A stretch of 64,000 bases of DNA, taken from contig CAZDRX010000003.1 in assembly GCA_964508225.1 (NCBI GenBank), forward strand, positions 21,791 to 85,790, written 5' to 3'. The notes beneath the pieces were generated by a model, which searched no databases, was not told where the DNA came from, and was given only the letters and a program-made list of their open reading frames with translations. This document shows positions 24,275 to 31,996 of the stretch, piece by piece (positions within the stretch are counted from its first letter, which is position 1; the number at the start of each line of letters is the position of its first letter). Origin of the DNA: CAZDRX01 sp964508225. Its GTDB lineage: Bacteria; Patescibacteriota; Gracilibacteria; Peribacterales; Peribacteraceae. The position numbers and the translations under genes were made by a program.

Positions 24275-25441
24275 GCGCGCGAGGCTCGCATGCGCTGATG
24301 CGAGTGTCTGGCTCGCCTGTGCCGCGAGGAGCGACACCTCTCCCGCGAGGACGGCAGCCGCCACGATTTCGGCGAGTTCTGTACGCGCGTCACGCCCCGA
24401 TTTGTTCCGAAGCAGCAGCTTCAGGCACTGCGATTGTGCAGGGAGACCCGTGCCGCCGCCGCGGATTCCCACCATGATGGCGGGGAGGCGCACCGTCACC
24501 TTCAGTCCCGCACCCCCCTCTTCCACCGTCGTATCCGCGAGCGATCCTTCCACCGTGTGCGCGATGTCCTGACCGGTCGCGAGGTAGAGTGCCGCGACGA
24601 CATTGGCAGCGTGGAGATTCTTCCCGATGGCGCCTGCGATCTCGGAACCCGCTTCGAGTTTCGCTTTTGCCACACCGAGCATGTCCGCCGGAGTGGATTT
24701 GAGAGTATCTGCGATCACTTCTGCAGAGAGGGTCACCGAGGCCGTCACCTCGAATCCGCGGCCGCGTTCGTGCGTACGCTTCGAGGGCTTCTTGTCCGAG
24801 TCGACGTTCCCCGCAACGGTGATGCATTTCGCACCCTTCACCGCAGCAGCCACCCACGCTCCCACCGCCTGCGCGGCGATCGTCACCATATTCATCCCCA
24901 TCGCCTCGTCCGTGTCGGCGTGGAGTGTCAGAAAGACGTACTGTTTCTTGATGTCGATGTCGTAGCGGAGGATTTTCAGATGTTCGCTCGTGGCTTCCGC
25001 GGCCTGCTTCCAGACGCTTTCATTCTTCCGGATCGCGTCCACGAGATCCTGTACGCCGGTGGCGGAACTGGCGCGCAGCGCAATGCTGCGTGAGATGCCG
25101 TGATGCTTCGTCTCCGTGATGACCGCGCCTCCGGCTGTGGTGACCGCTTTGCATCCGCGATTGATGCTGGCGACGAGTGCACCTTCGGTCGTTGCCACCG
25201 GAAGATGGATATCCGATGTGTGGCCTTTCGCATGGATGATCCTCAGCGGCCCCGCATATCCGACAGGGACCGTCACGACACCGAACATCTGTTCGCAGTT
25301 CTTCCGCTCCGCTTCACCGATGACCGATTCTCGCGGTTCAAGGTGCCTGAGATCGGCGCCGGTTTCCGTTTCGACGAGCGTCCGGCGCTGGTTGATGCGC
25401 TGGAAGGGGCTCAGTTGTTCGGGGAGACTGCGGAGATCCAT
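24272..25441 (-). CDS. HMG-CoA reductase, class I-like
   Basis: A 389-residue enzyme that reduces HMG-CoA to mevalonate with NAD(P)H. Catalytic residues are visible: Glu in ATTEGALVAS, Asp in DTDEAMGMNMV, Lys in DSDKKPS and a C-terminal His in SAHASL. The substrate-binding ERGRGFEVTA and cofactor-side GNVDSDKKP blocks fit class I (archaeal/eukaryotic) reductases; the N-terminal membrane anchor is absent. TACAAT ends 9 nt before the ATG. It follows the decarboxylase gene by 30 nt on the same strand. Confidence 0.93.
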   Translation of the reverse strand: MDLRSLPEQLSPFQRINQRRTLVETETGADLRHLEPRESVIGEAERKNCEQMFGVVTVPVGYAGPLRIIHAKGHTSDIHLPVATTEGALVASINRGCKAVTTAGGAVITETKHHGISRSIALRASSATGVQDLVDAIRKNESVWKQAAEATSEHLKILRYDIDIKKQYVFLTLHADTDEAMGMNMVTIAAQAVGAWVAAAVKGAKCITVAGNVDSDKKPSKRTHERGRGFEVTASVTLSAEVIADTLKSTPADMLGVAKAKLEAGSEIAGAIGKNLHAANVVAALYLATGQDIAHTVEGSLADTTVEEGGAGLKVTVRLPAIMVGIRGGGTGLPAQSQCLKLLLRNKSGRDARTELAEIVAAAVLAGEVSLLAAQASQTLASAHASLAR

Positions 25442-25450
25442 GAGACACGG

Positions 25451-25456
25451 ATTGTA
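25451..25456 (-). promoter_or_regulatory. -10 element of HMG-CoA reductase
   Basis: TACAAT on the minus strand, 9 nt before the ATG. Confidence 0.6.
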
Positions 25457-25471
25457 GCAGGGTCTTGCCCC

Positions 25472-26464
25472 TCAGATGAGCCGCGACGGTGCGCCTGTCT
25501 TCGCCCTGAACACGGTGCACCCTTTCTGTGCCGCAGCGAAGTCGTCGACCGTCTTCAGGCTGTCCTGTGTGCAGAGCAGATGCACGGTAGGGCCCGCATC
25601 CATCGTGTAGAGCACGTGCAGGTGATCACTCTGTCGCACGGCTTCGATGCCACGGAGAATGCGATGCGTGTCCTCGCTCAGGTAGCGGAGTGCAGGGGTC
25701 TGCGTCTCCATGACGCGATGCATGTCGAGAGCGTCCTGCTCCGACACGATCCGGAGCTTCTCGAAATCTTTCGTCTGGAGCGCACCGATGCACCCCCGCA
25801 TTCTCTCGGGGATCGCGCGGAGACGCTCTCGGAAGAGCGGGCTCGTGGCGGCGTTCGCATGGCCTTCCGTCGATCCCACTTTCTTCTCTTCGCGGCTCGG
25901 GACGATGATGATGTCATGCAGTGTCCAGTGGTGCTCATCCGTGATCTGCCGACCGTAGGCACTGCCGATGCCTTCGCCGTGATTCTCGAGTGCCACGAAG
26001 CCGCCGAAGGAATTCCGTGCTCCGGAGCCGGAGCCGAGACGTCCGAGGATGCTCACTTCCTCGCGCGTGAGGGGAGTACGGGCGAATCCTGCGTAGGCTT
26101 CGCCGAGACAGCTGAAGACCGCCGCGGAGGATGCGATCCCGATGGCCGGAGGGATCGCCGAGCGGATGACGATGGAGACTTCGGCAGGGAGTCCGTCCGC
26201 TTTTCCGATTCCCGTGAGATAGGTCTTCACGAGTCCCCAGTGTTTCTGCAGGCGCTCGATACTCTTCTCCGATTGCGGCGAAGCCGATCCGTCGGCATGG
26301 AAGGACGCGACCGCGAATGTCTCCGCGGCACTCACCGATGCTTCGACCGTCGGTGTGTCGAGCACCATGGAGAGCGAGTCTGCGGCAGGAAGCCGGAGCG
26401 CATCGTTGCGGTTGCCCCAGTACTTGATGAGCGCGATGTTGGGAGAGGAGACGGCACGGATCAT
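25472..26464 (-). CDS. mvaD: Mevalonate (di)phosphate decarboxylase
   Basis: A 330-residue GHMP-fold enzyme. It has SPNIALIKYWGN near the N-terminus, IPPAIGIASSAAVF (phosphate loop), LGSGSGARNSFGGFV with the conserved Arg, and the catalytic Asp in TMDAGPTVHLL. The family consensus KYWGK(R)D reads KYWGNRN here, so a conserved lysine is lost. It could still act on mevalonate diphosphate, or prefer mevalonate phosphate; sequence alone cannot decide. It lies 6 nt after the mevalonate kinase stop. TACACT (26473-26478) ends 8 nt before the ATG, giving a possible internal promoter. Confidence 0.88.
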   Translation of the reverse strand: MIRAVSSPNIALIKYWGNRNDALRLPAADSLSMVLDTPTVEASVSAAETFAVASFHADGSASPQSEKSIERLQKHWGLVKTYLTGIGKADGLPAEVSIVIRSAIPPAIGIASSAAVFSCLGEAYAGFARTPLTREEVSILGRLGSGSGARNSFGGFVALENHGEGIGSAYGRQITDEHHWTLHDIIIVPSREEKKVGSTEGHANAATSPLFRERLRAIPERMRGCIGALQTKDFEKLRIVSEQDALDMHRVMETQTPALRYLSEDTHRILRGIEAVRQSDHLHVLYTMDAGPTVHLLCTQDSLKTVDDFAAAQKGCTVFRAKTGAPSRLI

Positions 26465-26470
26465 GGGTTG

Positions 26471-27262
26471 TTAGTGTAGCGCCAGAATCATGCCTCCGCC
26501 TCCGGTGCGCCCGCCTGCGCCGATCACTTTCGCGGCGCCACCGTGTCGCTCGATGCCTTCCACGATCGTCTGCGCGTGCGACGGCACGACGCCCAGAGCG
26601 ACCTGTGCGCGGTGATGGTCACGCAGTACCGTCTTCAGATCTTCACCGCTCAGAATCCGCTCCGTGCACGCTCCGATGATCTGCAGCGGCTTCTCCAGTT
26701 CGCTCCCGCGTGATTTCACCCATGCCACGAGGACGGGCGTCTGCTCGTTCGGCATGCCGGCGTCGATGAGTGTCACGTGTTTCGGGAGCGACGACGGGAG
26801 TGTGACGGGGGTCGGAGTGGATCCTTTCCTGAAGAGAATCGGTCGGCCTTCCCAGATGACAGAGAAGTCCATACCGCTGTGCCCCGGGTTCATCTCGTCT
26901 TCCGCGGCGAGTGCGGCTTCACGACAGTCCTTTCCAAGAAGCGCCCGTGCAACTGCGATGACGAGTGCGGTGGAGGACCCCATCCCTTTACCGAGCGGCA
27001 GATCCGTGTCGACGCTCAATTCACCCCTGAGCTGTATGTCTGCATGCCGTGCGATGCACTCCGCCGCCTGTCCCGCGTACATCGCCCACTCGGGGTGGAA
27101 GTCGTCGGGCTTGAAGATCACCGTCAGTCCTCCTTTCCGCGTCGGCCGGAACCGGACCCGCATCGTCTCACGGGACGGAAAGGCAATGCCGGAGAATCCG
27201 AACGCCATCGCATATTCGCCCGAGAGGATGATCTTGCCGGTGGCGATTCCTGTGGAGACCAT
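26471..27262 (-). CDS. Mevalonate kinase (GHMP family)
   Basis: A 263-residue GHMP kinase that phosphorylates mevalonate. Motif 1 GKIILSGEYAMAFG, motif 2 PLGKGMGSSTALVIAVA (ATP loop), the Asp region HSGMDFSVIWEGRPI, and motif 3 VIGAGGRTGGGG are all present. It is on the short side for the family. It starts 2 nt after the uppS stop, so it is in the idi-uppS-mk-mvaD operon. It is the only GHMP kinase seen here besides the decarboxylase; a GHMP phosphomevalonate kinase is not visible. Confidence 0.88.
   Translation of the reverse strand: MVSTGIATGKIILSGEYAMAFGFSGIAFPSRETMRVRFRPTRKGGLTVIFKPDDFHPEWAMYAGQAAECIARHADIQLRGELSVDTDLPLGKGMGSSTALVIAVARALLGKDCREAALAAEDEMNPGHSGMDFSVIWEGRPILFRKGSTPTPVTLPSSLPKHVTLIDAGMPNEQTPVLVAWVKSRGSELEKPLQIIGACTERILSGEDLKTVLRDHHRAQVALGVVPSHAQTIVEGIERHGGAAKVIGAGGRTGGGGMILALH
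26473..26478 (-). promoter_or_regulatory. mvaD: Possible internal -10 element of mvaD
   Basis: TACACT on the minus strand, 8 nt before the mvaD ATG; it overlaps the mevalonate kinase stop. Confidence 0.4.
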
Positions 27263-27264
27263 CG

Positions 27265-27948
27265 TTACGATCCGAAGCGGCGCTTGCGCCTGTCGTACTC
27301 CTTCAGTGTCTCATCGAGGTCGGTCACGGAGATGTCGGGGAAGTACTTGGGCGAGAAGACCCACTCCGCGTACGCAGACTGGAAGAGGAAGAAGTTGCTC
27401 GTGCGCTGCTCTCCCGAGGATCGCAGGATGACGTCGATCTCCGGCAGCTCCGGATGATCGAATCCGGCGCGGATATCCGCTTCGGCCACACTCTTCGTGT
27501 CGCCGAGCTTCCGCACCGCACGCGTCACTTCGTCCATACCACCGTAGTCCACTGCGAGGTGCAGTGTGAAACCGGTCTGATCTTTCGTGTACTCCTCGGT
27601 CTCCTCGATGAGTGCCTTCAGCGTGGCCGGAATCCGGTCGCGCCTGCCCGAGTGCACGAAGCGTGTCTTCTTCTGGATGAATTCCTCACGCTCCCTCCGC
27701 AGATAGGTCTCGAGCATCTTCATGAGCGCGTCGATCTCCGCTTTGGGGCGCTTCCAGTTTTCGGTCGAGAAACACCAGACCGTGAGCGTGCTTGCGCGTC
27801 CGTCGTCTCTGCACCAGTCCGTGAGCGTGCGGAAATTCTCCACGGCCACTTCGTGCCCCTTCCAGACGTTCAGGAATCCTTTCTCACGGGCCCAGCGGCG
27901 GTTGCCGTCCGGGATGATGGCCAGATGGAGCTTCTTTTCGGGACTCAT
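27265..27948 (-). CDS. uppS: Undecaprenyl (cis-prenyl) diphosphate synthase
   Basis: A 227-residue cis-prenyltransferase that elongates FPP with IPP to the polyprenyl carrier of cell-wall and glycan synthesis. Signatures: AIIPDGNRRWAREKG (catalytic Asp), FSTENWKRP, and the C-terminal DVILRSSGEQRTSNFFLFQSAYAEW. The ATG at 27948 overlaps the idi stop (ATGA) and begins directly before the family N-terminus; an upstream in-frame extension would run antisense-like through idi and is rejected. Coupled to idi upstream and mevalonate kinase downstream. Confidence 0.95.
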   Translation of the reverse strand: MSPEKKLHLAIIPDGNRRWAREKGFLNVWKGHEVAVENFRTLTDWCRDDGRASTLTVWCFSTENWKRPKAEIDALMKMLETYLRREREEFIQKKTRFVHSGRRDRIPATLKALIEETEEYTKDQTGFTLHLAVDYGGMDEVTRAVRKLGDTKSVAEADIRAGFDHPELPEIDVILRSSGEQRTSNFFLFQSAYAEWVFSPKYFPDISVTDLDETLKEYDRRKRRFGS

Positions 27949-28463
27949 GGGAGGTGCTTCAGGGCAATCGAAAGCCAGGGGACGTACGTCTCGGGATGTG
28001 AGATGAGATCCGCGCGCAGTGCATCCAGTGACATCCACTTCCACTCCTCCGCTTCGAGAGGATTCATCATCACTTCCACGGACGCATCCGCTGTTCCGAT
28101 GAGAATGGTGTCGTGCTCATGCTCGGACATGCCGTTCCCTCGCGGATCGTCCGCACGGTACGTGAATGACGTACCTTTCTTCAACGGAACCGAGAATCCC
28201 ATTTCTTCCCGCAGCCTCCGCATGCCTGCGCTGACATCATCCTCACCCGGCAGCTGGTGACTGCAGCACGTATTTCCCCACTGCCCTCCGAACGTCGGCT
28301 TCCCGCTGAATCGTTTCTGGAGCATCACACGGGTACCGTCCTCGGAGAAGACGAACACGGAAAATGCCCGGTGGAGAATGCCGGGGTGTCGGTGCGCCGT
28401 CAGGATATCAATCTCGCCGAGCAGTGCCCCGTCGGTACCGACCTGTGTGACCGTGCGATTCAT
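27945..28463 (-). CDS. idi: Isopentenyl-diphosphate delta-isomerase, type I
   Basis: A 172-residue Nudix-fold isomerase interconverting IPP and DMAPP. Active-site Cys lies in GNTCCSHQLPGE; the Nudix helix reads RRLREEMGF; the catalytic Glu region reads EHEHDTILIG; and HRAFSVFVF marks the N-terminal strand. ATG 28463 was chosen because TACTAT ends 6 nt upstream and the protein then starts directly before the Nudix fold; an in-frame extension to 28577 has no family counterpart. First gene of the idi-uppS-mevalonate kinase-mvaD operon. Confidence 0.93.
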   Translation of the reverse strand: MNRTVTQVGTDGALLGEIDILTAHRHPGILHRAFSVFVFSEDGTRVMLQKRFSGKPTFGGQWGNTCCSHQLPGEDDVSAGMRRLREEMGFSVPLKKGTSFTYRADDPRGNGMSEHEHDTILIGTADASVEVMMNPLEAEEWKWMSLDALRADLISHPETYVPWLSIALKHLP

Positions 28464-28469
28464 GCACGC

Positions 28470-28475
28470 ATAGTA
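28470..28475 (-). promoter_or_regulatory. idi: -10 element of the idi operon
   Basis: TACTAT on the minus strand, 6 nt before the idi ATG. Confidence 0.55.
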
Positions 28476-28548
28476 CCGCCCGTGAGTCTGCGTTGACAGC
28501 ACGGATCGAATGATTCTCCGCTGACTGCGGAGGATTGCCCGCATATCG

Positions 28549-28554
28549 TAGAAT
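28549..28554 (+). promoter_or_regulatory. -10 element of the Hcp-like gene
   Basis: TAGAAT, about 25 nt before ATG 28580; predicts a leader of about 19 nt. Confidence 0.4.
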
Positions 28555-28579
28555 GTCCACGGTTTCTCCCCGCACACAC

Positions 28580-29167
28580 ATGCTCCACGCTCTCCCGCTC
28601 CGCAAGCTCCAGATCGCCACGCTGCTCATCACCCTCCTTTCGCTCTCGGTGGTGTACGCGTTCTTCTCCCGCAGTGAATCACCCGCAGCGATGCTCACCG
28701 CGGTGGCGGCAGGGGATCAGCGGTTCGAGATGTTCCTGAAGCTCGACACCATTCCCGGCGACAGCATCGATCAGAGACACAAGGCCGAAATCTCCATCGA
28801 TTCCTTCGCGTGGGGCGAGTCCCGTTCGATGGGCGCAGGCAGACCCACGATGGAAGGTCTCGTCATCACACTCCCTGTGAACAAAGCCTCTCCCCGGCTC
28901 TTCCTCTACTCGGCGGGAGGTCTCAAGATCGGTCGTGCAGTGCTCAGCGTGCGCAGGACAGGCTCATCGTCCGACATGCTGAAGTGGATTCTCACCGACT
29001 CGCAGATCGTGACGTACAAGACCGTCGGCAACACGCGCGGTGACGGCGTCACGGATCAGATCACGCTCGTGTCCGGCAAGATCGAGGTCGAACTCGAGCC
29101 CATGGACGGTTCACCCACAGTGAAAGCCGGTTGGGACCAGCGCACAGGGAAGTCGGTCGGGTATTAG
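28580..29167 (+). CDS. Membrane-anchored/exported Hcp-like (type VI tube family) protein
   Basis: About 195 residues. Residues 10-28 are a hydrophobic anchor or signal peptide, followed by a short linker. From about residue 45 the pattern is that of the Hcp1 family: MFLKLDTIPGDSIDQRHKAEI, DSFAWGESR, ITLPVNKASPRLFLYSAGG, then WILTDSQIVTYKTVG and ITLVSGKIEVELEP. True T6SS Hcp lacks a signal peptide and sits in a T6SS cluster; neither holds here. It is more likely an extracellular Hcp-fold protein that may form rings or tubes, or bind ligands (inference). ATG 28580 was chosen; ATG 28553 overlaps the -10. The stop abuts the rmlA stop with no gap. Confidence 0.75.
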   Translation: MLHALPLRKLQIATLLITLLSLSVVYAFFSRSESPAAMLTAVAAGDQRFEMFLKLDTIPGDSIDQRHKAEISIDSFAWGESRSMGAGRPTMEGLVITLPVNKASPRLFLYSAGGLKIGRAVLSVRRTGSSSDMLKWILTDSQIVTYKTVGNTRGDGVTDQITLVSGKIEVELEPMDGSPTVKAGWDQRTGKSVGY

Positions 29168-29941
29168 TTACGCGTTCACCTTCTTCGCTTCCTGTTTTGG
29201 CAGGATCTTCTCCTTTGATGATGCGGCGATGGCCGCGAGTCTGCGCTCACGCACGAGGTGCGCCGCACGGTAGAGGCTCTCGAACGTGCCCGCGTCGATC
29301 CAGTGATCGGTGAGCCTGGTGGCATCGGCCAGATTCCGCGTCGCGTACCAGTCGGTCACATCCGTGATTTCGAATTCCCCGCGTGCGGACGGCTTCAGGT
29401 TCCTGATGACTTCGAAACAGCGGTTGTCGTAGACGTAGCAGCCGGTGACCGCGAGGTTCGTCTTCGGGATTTTCGGCTTCTCCTCGATGGAGACCACGCG
29501 GTCGCCGTTCATGGTGGCGACGCCGAAGCGCTCCGGATCGTGCACTTCCTTCAGGAAGAGGTGAGCGCCTTCCTTGAAGTTGCGGATGTCTTTCGAGAGA
29601 TCATCGAAGTAGATGTTGTCACCGAGGATCGCGCAGATGTTGTCGCCGGCCGCGAAGCTCTCGGCGAGCCCCAGTGCCTGTGCGATACCCTTCGGTTCAT
29701 CCTGCACGAGGTAGCTGAACCTGCATCCGAAGCGCGCGCCGCTTCCGAGGAAGCCGGCCATCTGATCGACGTGCTCGCTGCCCGAGATCATGACGATCTC
29801 CTGAATCCCTGCGTCCAGAAGAGTCTGGAGGGGATACAGAATGAGGGGCTTGTCGTACACGGGGAGCAGACTCTTGTTCGTGATCTCCGTGAGAGGCTTG
29901 AGCCTGGTGCCGCTGCCGCCGCAAATGAGGACTCCTTTCAT
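29168..29941 (-). CDS. rmlA: Glucose-1-phosphate thymidylyltransferase
   Basis: A 257-residue nucleotidyltransferase making dTDP-glucose. GGSGTRLKPLTEITNKSLLPVYDKP is the nucleotide loop (split here for length only), with ILGDNIYFDD, RFGVATMNGD, EEKPKIPKTNLAVTGCYVYD and WIDAGTFESL. Length is slightly below the usual 290, so the C-terminal allosteric helices are short. ATG 29941 follows TACTCT by 7 nt; the frame is open much further upstream but that stretch is antisense to rmlB. It is divergent from rmlB. Confidence 0.93.
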   Translation of the reverse strand: MKGVLICGGSGTRLKPLTEITNKSLLPVYDKPLILYPLQTLLDAGIQEIVMISGSEHVDQMAGFLGSGARFGCRFSYLVQDEPKGIAQALGLAESFAAGDNICAILGDNIYFDDLSKDIRNFKEGAHLFLKEVHDPERFGVATMNGDRVVSIEEKPKIPKTNLAVTGCYVYDNRCFEVIRNLKPSARGEFEITDVTDWYATRNLADATRLTDHWIDAGTFESLYRAAHLVRERRLAAIAASSKEKILPKQEAKKVNA

Positions 29942-29948
29942 CAGCAGA

Positions 29949-29954
29949 AGAGTA
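29949..29954 (-). promoter_or_regulatory. rmlA: -10 element of rmlA
   Basis: TACTCT on the minus strand, 7 nt before the ATG. Confidence 0.6.
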
Positions 29955-30038
29955 GCAGGAGAGAAGACTTTACACAATTTGAAAATGTGCGTTTTATATA
30001 CATTGAGAATTTCAGGGGTCAGAGGCTTCTTCGCACGG

Positions 30039-30044
30039 TATACT
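30039..30044 (+). promoter_or_regulatory. rmlB: -10 element of rmlB
   Basis: TATACT ends 9 nt before ATG 30054. The 112-nt rmlA-rmlB divergent region is AT-rich. Confidence 0.65.
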
Positions 30045-30053
30045 CCCAGTCTC

Positions 30054-31007
30054 ATGTCACGACTCCTCGTCACCGGCGGCGCCGGCTTCATCGGGTCACA
30101 CTTCGTGCTCCGGCATGTGCAGCAGTTCCCCAAGGACACCCTCGTCGTGCTCGACAAGCTGACGTATGCCGCCGACAAGCACTTCCTCGATCCGGTCGCT
30201 TCGGCGATCACGTTCGTGCAGGGCGACATCGTCGACAAAGATCTCGTGGGGAGGCTCGTGCAGGAACACGGCATCGACACGATCGTCGACTTCGCGGCCG
30301 AGACGCACGTGGACCGCAGCATCGATGATCCGTTTCCGTTCCTCCACACGAACGTGATGGGTGTGCAGAGCCTCATCGAAGTCTGCCGCAAGAATCCCGC
30401 ACTCAGATTCCTCCACGTCTCCACGGACGAAGTGTACGGAGACCTCACCGATACCGATCCGCCGAAGAAAGCGGAGGATCCCCTCTGGCCCAGCTCACCG
30501 TACGCCGCAAGCAAAGCCGCGGGCGATCTTCTGCTGCAGGCCGCCGCACGCACGTACGGCATCCACACCGCGATCTCACGCTGCACAAACAACTACGGTC
30601 CGCATCAGGCGCTCGAGAAGTTCATCCCCACCGTGATCCGCACGGCAGTGAAGGATCAGCCCGTGCCGATCTATGCCGAAGGCAAGAACAAGCGTGACTG
30701 GCTCTACGTCACCGATCACACCGATGCACTTGAGACGATCCTTGCGACCCCGTGGGCGTTCGAGAACTGTCACATCTTCAATGTCTCTGCGGACTCCGAG
30801 CAGCGCAACATCGATGTCGCGACGATGATCCTGCAAGAACTCGGCAAACCCGAGAGCCTCCTCTCGTTCGTGAAGGACCGCCCTGGTCATGACTGGCGCT
30901 ACGCCCTCGATTCGTCGAACACCCGCGCGCTCGGCTGGAAGCCGAAGATGAGCTTTGTCGAGGGGCTCAAAGCGACGGTCGCGTGGTACAGAAACCGTCT
31001 CGGTTAG
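30054..31007 (+). CDS. rmlB: dTDP-glucose 4,6-dehydratase
   Basis: A 317-residue extended SDR that makes dTDP-4-keto-6-deoxyglucose from the RmlA product. It shows the NAD loop GGAGFIGSHF, FAAETHVDRSIDDP, STDEVYGDL, and YAASKAAGD (Tyr-x3-Lys), then NNYGPHQALEKFIP and RDWLYVTDHTDA. rmlC and rmlD are not recognised in the window, so the ketosugar may go to a different sugar, for example through the PLP aminotransferase at 35228-36328. The stop overlaps the stop of a convergent gene by 4 nt. Confidence 0.94.
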   Translation: MSRLLVTGGAGFIGSHFVLRHVQQFPKDTLVVLDKLTYAADKHFLDPVASAITFVQGDIVDKDLVGRLVQEHGIDTIVDFAAETHVDRSIDDPFPFLHTNVMGVQSLIEVCRKNPALRFLHVSTDEVYGDLTDTDPPKKAEDPLWPSSPYAASKAAGDLLLQAAARTYGIHTAISRCTNNYGPHQALEKFIPTVIRTAVKDQPVPIYAEGKNKRDWLYVTDHTDALETILATPWAFENCHIFNVSADSEQRNIDVATMILQELGKPESLLSFVKDRPGHDWRYALDSSNTRALGWKPKMSFVEGLKATVAWYRNRLG

Positions 31008-31906
31008 GATTCCTCTTCCCTGAGCCCCGCGGCTTCCCAAAGTGCCTTGTTGAACCTGTGGCGCGCATCCCGCAGGTAGATCCTGCGGTCGGCTTCAGGG
31101 GCTTTCCCGAATCCCGGTTCATCGCGCGTCACGATCTCGGTTGCCAGTTCTGCGGTGTGTCCCGTTATCGTCCGTAGCACGGAGTCCGCACGCTCGGGGA
31201 ATGCCTCCCGGATCCGTGCGACAAATTCCTTCATGAAGAAATCGGCGTCCGTCTTTCCGCGCATTTCATGGGACATGTCACTCAGAATCCGCACTGCGAC
31301 CATTTTCTCCGCTTTTGCATGTTCGACGAGTGCGCGCTGACCCTCGACGAGAAAAAGCGGCAGACCCGTTTGCGCCTCCATTTTCCGGAGCTCCTCTTCA
31401 CGTGACTGGATGCGTCCGTTCATCATCTGGCGAATTCTGGGGCCGAGGCGCGACACCGGAAGATTAAGCGATTCCAGCGCGACCGGCGGTGGAGCAGCTT
31501 CTGCTTTCTCATCGATCTCTTTTAGAACATGGGCGTCCATGAGCTTGCTCACCTTCGTTCGTATCTCGATGTCCATGTCGTAATCCACTGCGGTGTCCGC
31601 GAAGCGGCCGAGCCGCACTTCGAGAGCGAGTTCTTCCAGAATGAAACCGCGGATGATCTGCGCATGATGGATTCTCTCCATGGGCGTCATCGATGCCGTG
31701 AGCGTGCGGAAGAACTCGCAGGATTCGATGTGCGAGAGCAGCTCCTCGCCCGTCCACTCTTCTTTCCCGAGAGACTGTGCGAATTTCGTGAGCACGCCCC
31801 GATACAGGACATTGTCGAATGCATCCGTCTCGAGAGCGATACGATTGAGAATGACTCCCCCAAGTTCCACTCCTTCAAGCCTTCGTTGGATTTCGGCTTC
31901 TTCCAT
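31004..31906 (-). CDS. Hypothetical protein, mostly helical, no recognised family
   Basis: A 300-residue soluble protein that I do not recognise. It is rich in Glu, Arg, Ala and Leu, with long predicted helices: residues about 1-130, a Pro/Ala-rich linker at about 137-146 (AEAAPPPVALE), then a second helical half from about 150. It has a single Cys (SCEFF). No signal peptide, membrane span or nucleotide-binding loop is seen. The start is ATG 31906, preceded by AT-rich DNA with TATAAT 11 nt upstream. It sits alone between rmlB (convergent) and a divergent GT4 gene. Confidence 0.75.
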   Translation of the reverse strand: MEEAEIQRRLEGVELGGVILNRIALETDAFDNVLYRGVLTKFAQSLGKEEWTGEELLSHIESCEFFRTLTASMTPMERIHHAQIIRGFILEELALEVRLGRFADTAVDYDMDIEIRTKVSKLMDAHVLKEIDEKAEAAPPPVALESLNLPVSRLGPRIRQMMNGRIQSREEELRKMEAQTGLPLFLVEGQRALVEHAKAEKMVAVRILSDMSHEMRGKTDADFFMKEFVARIREAFPERADSVLRTITGHTAELATEIVTRDEPGFGKAPEADRRIYLRDARHRFNKALWEAAGLREEES

Positions 31907-31917
31907 TTCAATGGTAT

Positions 31918-31923
31918 ATTATA
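31918..31923 (-). promoter_or_regulatory. -10 element of the hypothetical gene
   Basis: TATAAT on the minus strand, 11 nt before the ATG, in a markedly AT-rich stretch. Confidence 0.6.
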
Positions 31924-31983
31924 CTATAAAACCATATAATTTGCACTTCGGGCGACGGTCCACCTTCTGTCGTCATTCGCCGC

Positions 31984-31989
31984 TACAAT
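31984..31989 (+). promoter_or_regulatory. -10 element of the three-GT4 run
   Basis: TACAAT ends 7 nt before ATG 31997. Confidence 0.65.
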
Positions 31990-31996
31990 GAGCCCC

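Noticed and set aside
28580..29167. A true type VI secretion tube gene
   Set aside because: It has an N-terminal hydrophobic anchor and no other T6SS gene is visible in the window.
29942..30592. N-terminal extension of rmlA
   Set aside because: It would run antisense through rmlB; ATG 29941 starts at the nucleotide-binding loop and follows TACTCT by 7 nt.
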